From: Aquirufa antheringensis
Lineage (GTDB): Bacteria > Bacteroidota > Bacteroidia > Cytophagales > Spirosomataceae
Assembly (NCBI RefSeq): GCF_004307425.1
Contig: NZ_SEWZ01000004.1
Coordinates: 404,755 to 468,754 of the forward strand
Direction: 5' to 3'
Length of the DNA: 64,000 nucleotides
Shown: positions 56,442 through 64,000 of the stretch, piece after piece
Position numbering within the stretch: the first letter of the stretch is position 1
Layout of the letters: the number at the start of each line of letters is the position of its first letter
Notes under the pieces: generated by a model
The model's input: only the letters and a program-made list of their open reading frames with translations
What the model was told of the DNA's origin: nothing
Databases searched by the model: none
Program-made: the position numbers and the translations under genes

Positions 56442-57308
56442 TCAATCAATAAACCGCTCCGTAATCCCACCATACGAATCAATCCTGCGATCTCTAAAGA
56501 ATGGCCAGGTTCTGCGGTAGTATTCGCTTGAATCGACGTCTACCTCTACTAATGCAATTTCCTCTTGATCGTGAGAGGCTTGGAAGATTACACGACCAAA
56601 GGCGTTAGACACAAAGCTTCCTCCCCAAAATTGTTGGCCATTTTCGGTTCCAACGCGATTCACGGAAACGACTGGAACGCCGTTAGCAACAGAATGAGAA
56701 CGTTGGATGGTTTGCCAAGCTTGGTATTGTTCGCGGTTAATTTCGCCGTCTTTCTCTTCTAAATCCCAACCGATGGCCGTTGGATAGACTAACACTTCTG
56801 CTCCTTGCAAAGCCGTTAAGCGAGCTGCCTCAGGATACCATTGATCCCAGCAGATGAGCACCCCTATTTTGGCAAACTTCGTCTCAAAAACCTGATATCC
56901 TAGATCGCCTGGCGTGAAATAATACTTCTCATAGTAGCCTGGATCATCTGGAATATGCATTTTACGGTACTTACCCAGGTATTTCCCGTCTGCATCAATG
57001 ACCGCAGTGGTGTTATGGTAAAGACCTGCCGCCCGTTTTTCGAAAAGAGAGGCGACGATTACCACGTTTAATTCGGCTGCCAAAGCACCTAATTCATCTG
57101 TCGATGGACCGGGAATCGCCTCAGCCAAAGCAAAGAAATCCTGCTTTTCTTCGTAACAGAAATAGACCGACTTGAACAATTCTTGCAAGCAAATCACTTG
57201 GGCACCCTTAGAGGCGGCGTCGCGAATCGAGCTAATCGTTTTTTGCCAGTTTTCTGAAACAGTTGTGCTGCAGGATAGCTGAATTAAGGCGAAGGAAACG
57301 TTTTTCAT
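56442..57308 (-). CDS. aguB: N-carbamoylputrescine amidase (nitrilase superfamily)
   Basis: The 288-residue nitrilase has the Glu43 (ICLQELFKSVYFC), Lys116 (KYRKMHIPDDPGYYEKYYF) and Cys153 (VLICWDQWYPEAAR) triad. The MHIPDDPGYYEKYYFTPGD and RTWPFFRDRRIDSYG segments are typical of AguB, which converts N-carbamoylputrescine to putrescine. It completes the pathway begun by aguA (32625-33668). The start is set at 57308 (MKNVSFALIQL); a longer frame adds 17 non-homologous residues. Confidence 0.92.
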   Translation of the reverse strand: MKNVSFALIQLSCSTTVSENWQKTISSIRDAASKGAQVICLQELFKSVYFCYEEKQDFFALAEAIPGPSTDELGALAAELNVVIVASLFEKRAAGLYHNTTAVIDADGKYLGKYRKMHIPDDPGYYEKYYFTPGDLGYQVFETKFAKIGVLICWDQWYPEAARLTALQGAEVLVYPTAIGWDLEEKDGEINREQYQAWQTIQRSHSVANGVPVVSVNRVGTENGQQFWGGSFVSNAFGRVIFQASHDQEEIALVEVDVDSSEYYRRTWPFFRDRRIDSYGGITERFID

Positions 57309-57428
57309 CAATATCTTGGTTTTTACCTTGTTAATCGAAGCAAAATTAAGAAAAAACACGTTGCAAGCCTCATTCTTTGATTCTTTTCGGTAAATTGCAA
57401 TCTAATACGATTGAAAAAAATTGATTTA

Positions 57429-58910
57429 ATGGAAAATAAAAAACAGGATACCGCCTCGGCATTGAAGGATATTATTTCACACGCGAAAGAATATGGTTTC
57501 GTATTTCCTTCTTCGGAGATTTACGATGGTTTGCAAGCGGTATATGATTACGGCCAAAACGGTGTCGAGTTAAAGAATAACTTAAAAACGGTTTGGTATA
57601 AGGCGATGACGATGTTGAATGACAACGTGGTCGGTCTTGACGCTTCTATTTTTATGCACCCATTGACTTGGAAGGCTTCTGGTCACGTGGATTCGTTTAA
57701 CGATCCCATGATTGATAACAAGGATTCTAAAAAACGTTACCGTGCTGATACTTTATTAGAAGAAAGAGCGGCGGCTTTAGAGGACGAGGGAAAAGAGGCA
57801 GAAGCGAAGGCTTTATTACAAAAGATGGCGAAATGCTTGGATGCAGGGGATTTAGAGGGAGTTCGCCAGATCATTATCGATGAAAATATCAAGTGTCCGG
57901 TTTCGAACACGGCTAATTGGACCGAGGTTCGTCAATTCAATTTGATGTTCTCGACTCAAGTAGGTGCGGTTTCAGAGGATGCCAGTTTAATTTATTTACG
58001 TCCAGAGACGGCTCAAGGAATCTTTGTAAACTTCTTGAACGTACAGAAGACGGGCCGTATGAAGGTTCCTTTTGGCATTGCCCAAATCGGAAAAGCCTTC
58101 CGTAACGAAATCGTTGCACGTAATTTCATCTTCCGCATGCGGGAATTCGAACAAATGGAGATGCAATTCTTCGTTCGCCCTGGCACAGAAATGGAATGGT
58201 ATTCGAAGTGGAAAGAAACACGTATGAAGTTCCACTTAGCGTTAGGAATTCCGGCTACTTCTTTGAAATTCCACGATCACGATAAATTAGCGCACTACGC
58301 GAATGCGGCGGTGGATATTGAGTATAAATTCCCGTTTGGCTTTAAAGAAATGGAAGGAATCCACTCGAGAACGGATTTCGACTTGAAAGCGCACCAAGAT
58401 TTATCGAGAAAAAAACAACAATATTTTGATCCTGAAATAAACGAAAATTACATACCTTATGTCGTTGAAACGTCTGTAGGGGCTGATCGTTTATTCTTAG
58501 CGATTCTTTGCAATGCGTATACAGAAGAGACAGTGGGCGAAGGTGAACAAGAAAAACAACGTGTTTTCTTGAATTTCCATCCGGCTTTAGCTCCTGTAAA
58601 AGTAGCCGTTCTTCCCTTAGTGAAGAAGGATGGTTTAGCAGAGAAAGCACAAGAGATCGTTAACAGCATTAAATTTGCCTTTAATACCACGTACGACGAT
58701 GGTGGCGCCATAGGCAAGCGTTATACCCGTCAAGATTTAATTGGAACACCGTATTGTGTGGTGGTTGATTACCAAACTATGGAAGACAACACCGTGACCG
58801 TTCGCGATCGCAACACGATGACCCAAGAGCGCATTTCTATAGCAGACCTAAAAGAGAAAATTGGTTATGCTGTATCGATGGAGCGTATTTTTGAAAAACT
58901 TTTAAGTTAA
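57429..58910 (+). CDS. glyS: Glycine--tRNA ligase (single-chain, eukaryote/Bacteroidota type)
   Basis: The 493-residue class II synthetase is the homodimeric type. Seen: DIISHAKEYGFVFPSSEIYDGL, GLDASIFMHPLTWKASGHVDSF, motif 2 region LRPETAQGIFVNFLNV (about 190-205), GIAQIGKAFRNEIVARNFIFRMREFEQMEMQ, and the C-terminal anticodon domain (VAVLPLVKKDG, YCVVVDYQTMEDNTVTVRDR). The start is ATG 57429; an in-frame TTG 18 bp upstream is less likely. DUF349 gene follows by 19 bp. Confidence 0.97.
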   Translation: MENKKQDTASALKDIISHAKEYGFVFPSSEIYDGLQAVYDYGQNGVELKNNLKTVWYKAMTMLNDNVVGLDASIFMHPLTWKASGHVDSFNDPMIDNKDSKKRYRADTLLEERAAALEDEGKEAEAKALLQKMAKCLDAGDLEGVRQIIIDENIKCPVSNTANWTEVRQFNLMFSTQVGAVSEDASLIYLRPETAQGIFVNFLNVQKTGRMKVPFGIAQIGKAFRNEIVARNFIFRMREFEQMEMQFFVRPGTEMEWYSKWKETRMKFHLALGIPATSLKFHDHDKLAHYANAAVDIEYKFPFGFKEMEGIHSRTDFDLKAHQDLSRKKQQYFDPEINENYIPYVVETSVGADRLFLAILCNAYTEETVGEGEQEKQRVFLNFHPALAPVKVAVLPLVKKDGLAEKAQEIVNSIKFAFNTTYDDGGAIGKRYTRQDLIGTPYCVVVDYQTMEDNTVTVRDRNTMTQERISIADLKEKIGYAVSMERIFEKLLS

Positions 58911-58929
58911 CACGCAAACAACGACGATT

Positions 58930-60750
58930 ATGATCACCGAAGAGAGCAATCCAGCAGAAGAAGTAGTTTTCCCTGTAGTGGAAGAAAAGGCCGTAGAATT
59001 TCCGGTTTTAGACCTTTCAAAAGCAACAAAAGAAAGCATTCTTGCCTTCTATGAGCAATTGAAAGCCATTCTTCAAGCAAGCGCCTCATCGGCGAACTTC
59101 AAAAAAGTAGACGAATTAACCAAGGAAGTGAGAACGGCTTGGGAAGCTATTAAGCAAGGCGAACGCGCTGAGGCTTTAGCTGCATTTAAGTCTACTAACG
59201 AAGATTCTGAAGAAGGATTCTCGTTCAAAGGGGATGAAATCTCGCAACAAATCGACGCTATCGCTGCCTTTATCCGTACGGAAAGAGGGGCATTCTTCTC
59301 TAATTTGGAGAAATTAAGAGAGAAGGCACTCGAAGGAAAAACGCGTTTAATTAATGAATTAAGAACATTAGTGGATTCGGATGATAATTCAGATCCGGCG
59401 CACGTGAATGCGAGCTTTAAAGCCTTCAAGAAAATTCAAGAAGAGTGGAAAGGTTTAGGCAGTGTGCAGGGGCCGATGAATCAGACGCTTTGGCAGAGTT
59501 ATCATGCCTTAGTGGACCGTTTCTACAGCAATAGAAGTATTTTCTTCGAACTATTAGAATTAGATCGCAAGAAGAATTTACAGGCCAAAGAAGGTATTGC
59601 CACTAAACTAGAAGCTTTAGCAGCAGAAATTTCTAAAGGCGGAGCTTTACAGAAATTATTAAAAGAGGCGGAAGAGCTGTTTGAAGAATACAAACACATC
59701 GGACCAGCGAACAGAGATGACAATGAGTCACTTTGGACGCGTGTGAAGAAATCATTGGATGTACTTTTCGAACAAAAAAGAGCTATCAACGATGCCCAAA
59801 AGCAAGTTTTCGAAGAAAATCTCAAAGTGAAACGCGAGATCGGCGACTTAATGAAGCATTATGCTAGTTTCACTGCCGCGAACATCAGCGAATGGAACCA
59901 AGCTTCGAAAGCGGTATTAGCACTTCAAGAGCAATGGAATAACTTGAAAGGTGGATTACCCCGTGATGGAGGAAAAGAAGTGAGTCACAACTTTTGGTCT
60001 GACTTAAAAACGTTCTTCAAACACAAGAGCGAATTCTTCTCGAAGATCGACGCAGAGCGCAAGGCTAACTTAGCTGCGAAGCAATTGTTGATCGACCAGG
60101 TAAATGGAATCGTGGAAACTGGCACCATCACTCCAGAAGTGACCCAAATGGTCATCGAAACACAGAAAAAGTGGAAAGAGATTGGTCACGTACCGGAAAA
60201 GCAGAAGGATTCTATCTATGCGAAATTCAAGGCTGCGTGTGACGCCTACTTCAATTTAACACGCGAAAAGGGCAAGAACGCGAAAGACGTAGAGTTCGAA
60301 AGCAATTTAGAAGCTAAGCAAGCGATTTTGAAGGAGATGGAGGCTATGCTTAAGGATCCTAGCCTATTAGCTACCTTAGGCGAAAAGAAAGCAGCTTGGG
60401 ATGCCATCGGTTTCGTACCTCGTAACAATGTGAAAGCCATTCAAGAAAGTTTCCGCACAACGTGGAATGCTTTAATCGATTTAGCCCGCACACAACCGAA
60501 AGAGCAGCTGGCCGCTTGGGGTTTTGAATTAAAATCTTTGGCATCTGAAGCAAATACAGGTGGAGAAGAGAAAAAATCAGCTTCCCCTGATGCGCGCAAG
60601 AAAATCCAAGCCTTGGAAAATGATATTGCCGTGTTAACCAATAACTTAGAATTCTTTGCGAAGTCTAAAAACAGCGATAAGCTGCGTGCGGAGGTAGAAA
60701 AGAAAATTGAAGCCGCTGAAAAAGAATTAGAAAAACTGAAAAAAAGTTAA
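58930..60750 (+). CDS. DUF349 repeat protein
   Basis: The 606-residue, highly charged, almost wholly helical protein holds several DUF349 repeats, each recognisable by the W-K-x-I/L-G signature: EEWKGLGSVQG (about 175), FEEYKHIGPANRDDNESLW (about 255), EQWNNLKGG, KKWKEIGHVPEKQKD (about 417), AAWDAIGFVPRNN (about 490). A coiled coil closes the C terminus. The function is not established for bacterial members; it is cytosolic by sequence (no signal). It is probably co-transcribed with glyS. Confidence 0.88.
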   Translation: MITEESNPAEEVVFPVVEEKAVEFPVLDLSKATKESILAFYEQLKAILQASASSANFKKVDELTKEVRTAWEAIKQGERAEALAAFKSTNEDSEEGFSFKGDEISQQIDAIAAFIRTERGAFFSNLEKLREKALEGKTRLINELRTLVDSDDNSDPAHVNASFKAFKKIQEEWKGLGSVQGPMNQTLWQSYHALVDRFYSNRSIFFELLELDRKKNLQAKEGIATKLEALAAEISKGGALQKLLKEAEELFEEYKHIGPANRDDNESLWTRVKKSLDVLFEQKRAINDAQKQVFEENLKVKREIGDLMKHYASFTAANISEWNQASKAVLALQEQWNNLKGGLPRDGGKEVSHNFWSDLKTFFKHKSEFFSKIDAERKANLAAKQLLIDQVNGIVETGTITPEVTQMVIETQKKWKEIGHVPEKQKDSIYAKFKAACDAYFNLTREKGKNAKDVEFESNLEAKQAILKEMEAMLKDPSLLATLGEKKAAWDAIGFVPRNNVKAIQESFRTTWNALIDLARTQPKEQLAAWGFELKSLASEANTGGEEKKSASPDARKKIQALENDIAVLTNNLEFFAKSKNSDKLRAEVEKKIEAAEKELEKLKKS

Positions 60751-60767
60751 TTTTTTTCACACTCGGT

Positions 60768-60798
60768 TTTGCGATTTAGGAGAATAACACTACTTTTG
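60768..60798 (+). promoter_or_regulatory. Promoter of tRNA-Thr
   Basis: The -33 box TTTG (60768-60771), a 19-bp spacer and TACTTTTG (60791-60798) match the Bacteroidota TTTG/TAnnTTTG consensus exactly, 14 bp before the mature tRNA. Confidence 0.75.
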
Positions 60799-60811
60799 TA
60801 AACCGAAATGC

Positions 60812-60884
60812 GCCTCCTTAGCTCAGCTGGTAGAGCAACTGATTTGTAATCAGTAGGTCATTGGTTCGATCCCGATAGGAGGCT
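60812..60884 (+). tRNA. tRNA-Thr (anticodon TGT)
   Basis: The 73-base cloverleaf is complete. Acceptor GCCTCCT/AGGAGGC; D arm GCTC-AGCTGGTA-GAGC; anticodon stem ACTGA/TCAGT with loop TTTGTAA (anticodon TGT, Thr); variable AGGTC; T arm ATTGG-TTCGATC-CCGAT; discriminator base T. CCA is not encoded. The 3' half is the likely integration site of the element to the right. Confidence 0.97.
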
Positions 60885-60889
60885 CAAGA

Positions 60890-60916
60890 AGCTCGACAGC
60901 AATGTCGGGCTTTTTT
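60890..60916 (+). terminator. Terminator after tRNA-Thr
   Basis: AGCTCGACA pairs with TGTCGGGCT (one T-G wobble) around loop GCAA, then six T. It starts 5 bp after the tRNA. Confidence 0.85.
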
Positions 60917-61441
60917 GTTTTAAACAGCTTATACAGTGATTCAGGACACCTTTGCCTGTTGAACAATATAACTGACCAAAGTTAATCAAAGTCCTCTCTA
61001 ATCCAAGATATGGGGCTAATATCGGAGTTGCTGACCCACTTACTGACTCACTAAGAGTTTGTGTTAAGACTCCACTAAAGCACCAATTAGGCATTTATTT
61101 AGTACTTATTCCAGCCTGCAAAACTTTCTGGTGACTCATTCATCTTAGAAAGTGCTTTGTGCGTTTGAAACAAGAGGTGCATTCCACTACCCTATATTCT
61201 ATCCCTTTGTCAGCTGTTAACTATTTACTCCCAGTAAATACATATATAGCTTTAATAGAGGCTCTTTATCGATAATTTGGTTGTTTGAATTCAATAAAAT
61301 TTTCAAATTCAACCATTTTCTTGTGTATCCACCCATAACGTCTATTCCAGACTGCAACCCCTCGGGGGTCTTGGGCAGGCGGGTGTCTGCCCCTGGGTCA
61401 ATTCAGCCCTATCATTTTTCACATTCTTAATTATTAACGTT
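60917..61441. other. Non-coding stretch between tRNA-Thr and first element gene
   Basis: No credible gene is seen in this AT-rich stretch. It contains a near-repeat of TATTCCAGNCTGCAA at 61107-61121 and 61343-61357, and a GC-rich structured block at 61357-61393. The other bases show nothing I can name. Confidence 0.5.
61357..61393 (+). ncRNA. GC-rich double-hairpin leader candidate
   Basis: Two hairpins stand in tandem in an otherwise AT-rich region. The first is ACCCC-TCG-GGGGT (61357-61369). The second, 61373-61392, is GGGCAG/CTGCCC around an 8-base loop. The block lies 49 bp before the ATG at 61442. It may be a structured 5' leader or a protein or replication site; no known riboswitch class is recognised. 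Confidence 0.35.
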
Positions 61442-61822
61442 ATGGTAATTGTATCAGATTACATGGAAAAGGTCAACGCAACAAGTGGCCAAACATTTGT
61501 TCTTCTTGAGCTTTCAGGAGGATTAGAGTTAGTTCAATCTCAGAACACGGGGAAGTTCTATGCCACTAGTCGTAAGTGCAGGATTCCTTCCACCTTTACA
61601 GCTGATGTAGCTAAACTGATGGTAGGTCAGCAGATTGAGGGAGACATTGTGCGGGTTGAATCAGATCCTTACGAGTACACCAACAAAACAACTGGAGAAA
61701 TCATCACATTAGCTCATTCCTATGCTTACAGACCAAAAGGAAGCATGGAGCTACTTGGTGAAAGTCGCTTAGAAGTGGTTGATGAGAAAATTAACCAAAA
61801 AAGTTATAAGCTAGCTGTCTAA
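61442..61822 (+). CDS. Small beta-rich protein of mobile elements, unknown function
   Basis: The 126-residue protein is not a family I can name. The sequence is mostly short beta strands (TFVLLELSGGLELVQ, KFYATSRKCRIPST, GQQIEGDIVRVESDPYEYT, EIITLAHSYAYRP), compatible with an OB-like barrel. The next gene is a Sak4-like recombination ATPase, so a ssDNA-binding accessory role is possible but unproven. It is followed by a strong terminator at 61847-61879. Confidence 0.65.
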   Translation: MVIVSDYMEKVNATSGQTFVLLELSGGLELVQSQNTGKFYATSRKCRIPSTFTADVAKLMVGQQIEGDIVRVESDPYEYTNKTTGEIITLAHSYAYRPKGSMELLGESRLEVVDEKINQKSYKLAV

Positions 61823-61846
61823 TCAAGTTAGTTATTTCTTCGTACC

Positions 61847-61879
61847 AAGGGGCGTAGCAGGTTGCTATGCCCCTTTTTT
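61847..61879 (+). terminator. Intrinsic terminator inside the element
   Basis: A 12-bp stem AAGGGGCGTAGC / GCTATGCCCCTT (one G-T wobble, 5-base loop) merges into a run of six T. It separates the 126-residue gene from the ATPase gene, which must then have its own promoter or depend on read-through. Confidence 0.85.
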
Positions 61880-61904
61880 CATTTATACATAAACAATATA
61901 TGTT

Positions 61905-62780
61905 ATGGAATTTCAAATCGCCCAACGTAAGCGGGCTAAAATCAAGATGGCTATTCAAGGTCATAGTGGTAGTGGTAAGACATATTCTGCCTTGCTTGTT
62001 GCTCACGGATTATCTCAATCTTGGGAAAAGGTGGCTGTCATAGATACTGAGAACGAATCATCACATCTATACGCTCATTTAGGAGGATACAAGGTACTTG
62101 GCATCTCAGCACCGTTCGAACCAGAGAAGTACATAGAAGCTATTGATTTATGTGTGGCATCAGGTATAGAAGTTGTGGTTATAGACTCTATAACTCACGA
62201 GTGGGAATGCCTACTTGATTACCACGGTTCTCTGTCAGGTAACTCCTTTACCAATTGGAACAAGGTAACACCGCGGCACAATGCTTTTGTGCAAAAGATC
62301 CTACAAGCTCCTGTACACATCATTGCTACCGTGAGAACCAAACAGGACTATGTGCTAACAGAGAAGAACGGTAAAACCATTCCAGAAAAGGTCGGGCTGA
62401 AATCTGTAAAGCGTGATGGATTAGATTACGAGTTCACGCTCGTGTTTGATCTAGACAACAAGAACCTTGCACACGCTAGTAAAGATCGCACAGGATTGTT
62501 CTTTGGCAAGCCTGAACATCGGTTAACCGCTACGACAGGAAACATCATCTCTAAATGGTGCATGGAGGAATTAGAACCCCAAATAGAGTATGTAAAGGAT
62601 CGCATCAACAACGCATCTACCATCATCGAATTACTGGGATTGTACAACCAATTTGCTCAGTTTAATGACCTGCTATTGCCTTATTATGAGAAGAGAAAGC
62701 AAGAGCTAAGACAAGCTAAAAATCGTGCCTTAGAAGGCAACTTAAACCCCATTACCAATGAACAACCAACTAACAGTTAA
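61905..62780 (+). CDS. Sak4-like P-loop ATPase (AAA family, phage/plasmid recombination type)
   Basis: The 291-residue RecA-core ATPase has Walker A GHSGSGKT at residues 19-26, Walker B VVVIDSITHEWE at about 89-100, and a sensor-like HIIATVRTKQDYVL. The first 230 residues match AAA_24/Sak4-type proteins found in phages and mobile elements, where they assist single-strand annealing recombination with an SSB. The C-terminal tail is helical. Its 3' end overlaps the DUF3871 gene by 23 bp. Confidence 0.82.
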   Translation: MEFQIAQRKRAKIKMAIQGHSGSGKTYSALLVAHGLSQSWEKVAVIDTENESSHLYAHLGGYKVLGISAPFEPEKYIEAIDLCVASGIEVVVIDSITHEWECLLDYHGSLSGNSFTNWNKVTPRHNAFVQKILQAPVHIIATVRTKQDYVLTEKNGKTIPEKVGLKSVKRDGLDYEFTLVFDLDNKNLAHASKDRTGLFFGKPEHRLTATTGNIISKWCMEELEPQIEYVKDRINNASTIIELLGLYNQFAQFNDLLLPYYEKRKQELRQAKNRALEGNLNPITNEQPTNS

Positions 62781-63762
62781 CCCATCTATAGAGGTGGAAG
62801 AATACGCTTCTTATATCGAAATAGAGGAGCAAGTTATCGAATCTAGTAGCTCAGCATTTATCGGAGCAAATACTATAGAAGTTAATCTACAGGAGATTCA
62901 AGGACAGCACATCATTCCCGTGTTTAGCAAGGATAATGAACCATTGATTAGTCACGGGGATTTCATTCAGACCACCTACGATGTGATTAACCATTGCTTC
63001 AAAGGAGAGGATATTCTTTCTCCCAGCATCCGTGTCTCGCATCCTATTAAAGGAAGAACACCAGAAGCACGCTACAAACCAGCTAACCAGCTAGAAGATC
63101 ACGAAAGAACCATCTATTACGAGAGGGCCATGTTTGTTTTCGAAATACCCAGCATACAACGAAACATTGATGGGCAGACGCTTAGTCTTACCATAGGTGG
63201 AGTAAAGTGCTACGGGGATGACAAGCTAAACAACAAGAAAGGATCTTCTGAGCACTTCAAGATCTTCATTGGTTTCTCAGTCAAGGTATGCAGTAACCTT
63301 TGTGTTTGGTCAGACGGTGCGCAGGTTAAGCTCGTGGTCAGAAGTCAAGGAGAGCTAATGGATGCAATAATGAATATGATAAGTGTATACAACCCTGAGC
63401 AACACCTAAAAGCTATGCAACGGTTGACAGAGCATAACTTAACAGAGGCTCAGTTTGCTCAGGTGCTAGGACGTGCACGCTTGTATAATTACCTGCCTAA
63501 TGAGGTAAAGAAAGAAATACCTCCACTCTTGTTTACGGATACACAGCTAGGTTCTGTTGCTAAGGATTACTTCCAAGACAACAGCTTCTGCCGTAATGAT
63601 AACGGGGATATTAACCTTTGGAGGATGTACAATCTGTTTACGAGTGCAAACAAGTCAAGTTACGTGGATAGCTTCTTAGAACGAAACATTAACGCATTTG
63701 ATTTCACGCATCAATTGCAAACAGGTCTCGCAGGAGGTGGTACAAACTGGTACTTGAACTGA
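62758..63762 (+). CDS. DUF3871 family protein
   Basis: The 334-residue protein matches the Bacteroidota DUF3871 family. Seen: the central IRVSHPIKGRTPEARYKPA region, ERAMFVFEIPSIQRNIDGQTLSLTIGGVKCYGDDKLNNKKGSSEHFKIFIGFSVKVCSNLCVWSDG, and the C-terminal YNLFTSANKSSYVDSFLERNINAFDFTHQL with a terminal WYLN. The function is unknown. It starts inside the Sak4-like gene (23-bp overlap), which suggests coupled translation and a joint role in element replication or recombination. Confidence 0.82.
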   Translation: MNNQLTVNPSIEVEEYASYIEIEEQVIESSSSAFIGANTIEVNLQEIQGQHIIPVFSKDNEPLISHGDFIQTTYDVINHCFKGEDILSPSIRVSHPIKGRTPEARYKPANQLEDHERTIYYERAMFVFEIPSIQRNIDGQTLSLTIGGVKCYGDDKLNNKKGSSEHFKIFIGFSVKVCSNLCVWSDGAQVKLVVRSQGELMDAIMNMISVYNPEQHLKAMQRLTEHNLTEAQFAQVLGRARLYNYLPNEVKKEIPPLLFTDTQLGSVAKDYFQDNSFCRNDNGDINLWRMYNLFTSANKSSYVDSFLERNINAFDFTHQLQTGLAGGGTNWYLN

Positions 63763-63766
63763 GGAT

Positions 63767-64000
63767 ATGAAGAAACAGAAAGTCGAGTTTCTCCATCCCA
63801 ATGTACTGCTGGTTATCACTACCAAGGGAACTATCCTTGAATTGTACACTCCGATTAGAGCTGAAGTGATTCGCGAGATTGGTAATCTACCTAAGGGTAC
63901 AAAAGTGTATATTGATGCAATAATGCAAAGTGATGAATACAAAATACTCTATTGTATATCAGGGAAATGGTACCCTTATAATTATTTAACGGTTAATTAA
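63767..64000 (+). CDS. Small orphan protein of the element
   Basis: The 77-residue protein ends exactly at the window edge with TAA. It starts 4 bp after the DUF3871 stop, so it belongs to the same operon. Beta-rich sequence (VLLVITTKGTILELYTPI, TKVYIDAIM, YKILYCISGKWYPYNYL) suggests a small barrel. No family is recognised. Confidence 0.6.
   Translation: MKKQKVEFLHPNVLLVITTKGTILELYTPIRAEVIREIGNLPKGTKVYIDAIMQSDEYKILYCISGKWYPYNYLTVN

Larger units (their letters stand above)
60864..64000 (+). mobile_element. Left part of an integrative element at the tRNA-Thr 3' end (right end and integrase outside window)
   Basis: The region to the right of the tRNA has no housekeeping genes and carries a Sak4-like ATPase, a DUF3871 protein and small orphans, all typical of Bacteroidota mobile elements. 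The likely attachment core is the T arm and acceptor 3' strand (about 60864-60884), the usual tyrosine-recombinase target. The second core copy and the integrase are not in the window, so the boundary is inference. All four genes lie on the plus strand. Confidence 0.6.

Noticed and set aside
60858..61094. 78-codon minus-strand frame over the tRNA 3' end and terminator
   Set aside because: It covers the T arm of tRNA-Thr and an intrinsic terminator, has no recognisable domain and no promoter box. It could be a degraded remnant of element DNA but I cannot support it as a gene.

Overview
The window is a stretch of chromosome from a member of the Bacteroidota, probably the Cytophagales. Evidence for this: short-form PurL, a single-chain GlyRS of the Bacteroidota/eukaryote type, BshB1 (bacillithiol), PorT-like outer-membrane barrels, DUF2723 and DUF1343 proteins, TAnnTTTG-type promoter boxes, weak Shine-Dalgarno sequences and a moderately AT-rich composition. 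The genus cannot be fixed from sequence reading alone.

Layout. The window opens inside dnaJ (1-319). It continues with an OMP-pheS-DUF2723 operon on the minus strand, radA converging on truA-purL, a MobA-like nucleotidyltransferase, and a PG_1098-like methyltransferase followed by a tight four-gene cluster ending in a dicarboxylate/amino-acid symporter (11605-14237). Next come rbfA with a LolC/E-type permease, rpiB diverging from a LOG-family gene, ogt-polX, a stand-alone ATP-grasp gene, a membrane-anchored AraC regulator, lysA, and phoD-osmC-thyA. A long minus-strand operon (36570 to 28329) carries a lipoprotein, nadE, coaX, aguA, a second lipoprotein and two SurA/PpiC-type periplasmic chaperones. 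It is followed by queE/rlpA, gltA, pepT, guaA, a NamZ-type muramidase, a LolE-like permease with an M61 peptidase, and dctA-maeB (C4-dicarboxylate uptake plus malic enzyme). Then come trxB-M23 peptidase-bshB1, pdxH, polA, aguB, and glyS-DUF349. Most of this is housekeeping: translation, purine, pyrimidine, NAD and CoA synthesis, cell-envelope biogenesis, putrescine synthesis (aguA and aguB lie far apart) and thiol redox.

At 60812-60884 lies tRNA-Thr(TGT). To its right the content changes to genes typical of mobile elements: a small beta-rich protein, a Sak4-like P-loop ATPase, a DUF3871 protein and a small orphan. I read this as the left end of an integrative element inserted at the tRNA gene and running off the window. 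The 557-bp gap between the tRNA and the first element gene holds a terminator and a compact GC-rich double hairpin.

The most unusual structure is not a gene. Several gene ends, mostly between convergent genes, carry composite elements built from 7-bp tandem repeats arranged as inverted arms. Three different heptamer vocabularies occur (CAAAGNN, AATGGTA, GAGATTA/TAGAGTA). Four of the elements also contain a short hairpin with a GNA triloop closed by a C-G pair, and four enclose an intrinsic terminator. One copy (28186-28324) has perfect 30-bp arms. A separate 116-bp-period direct repeat sits next to guaA.
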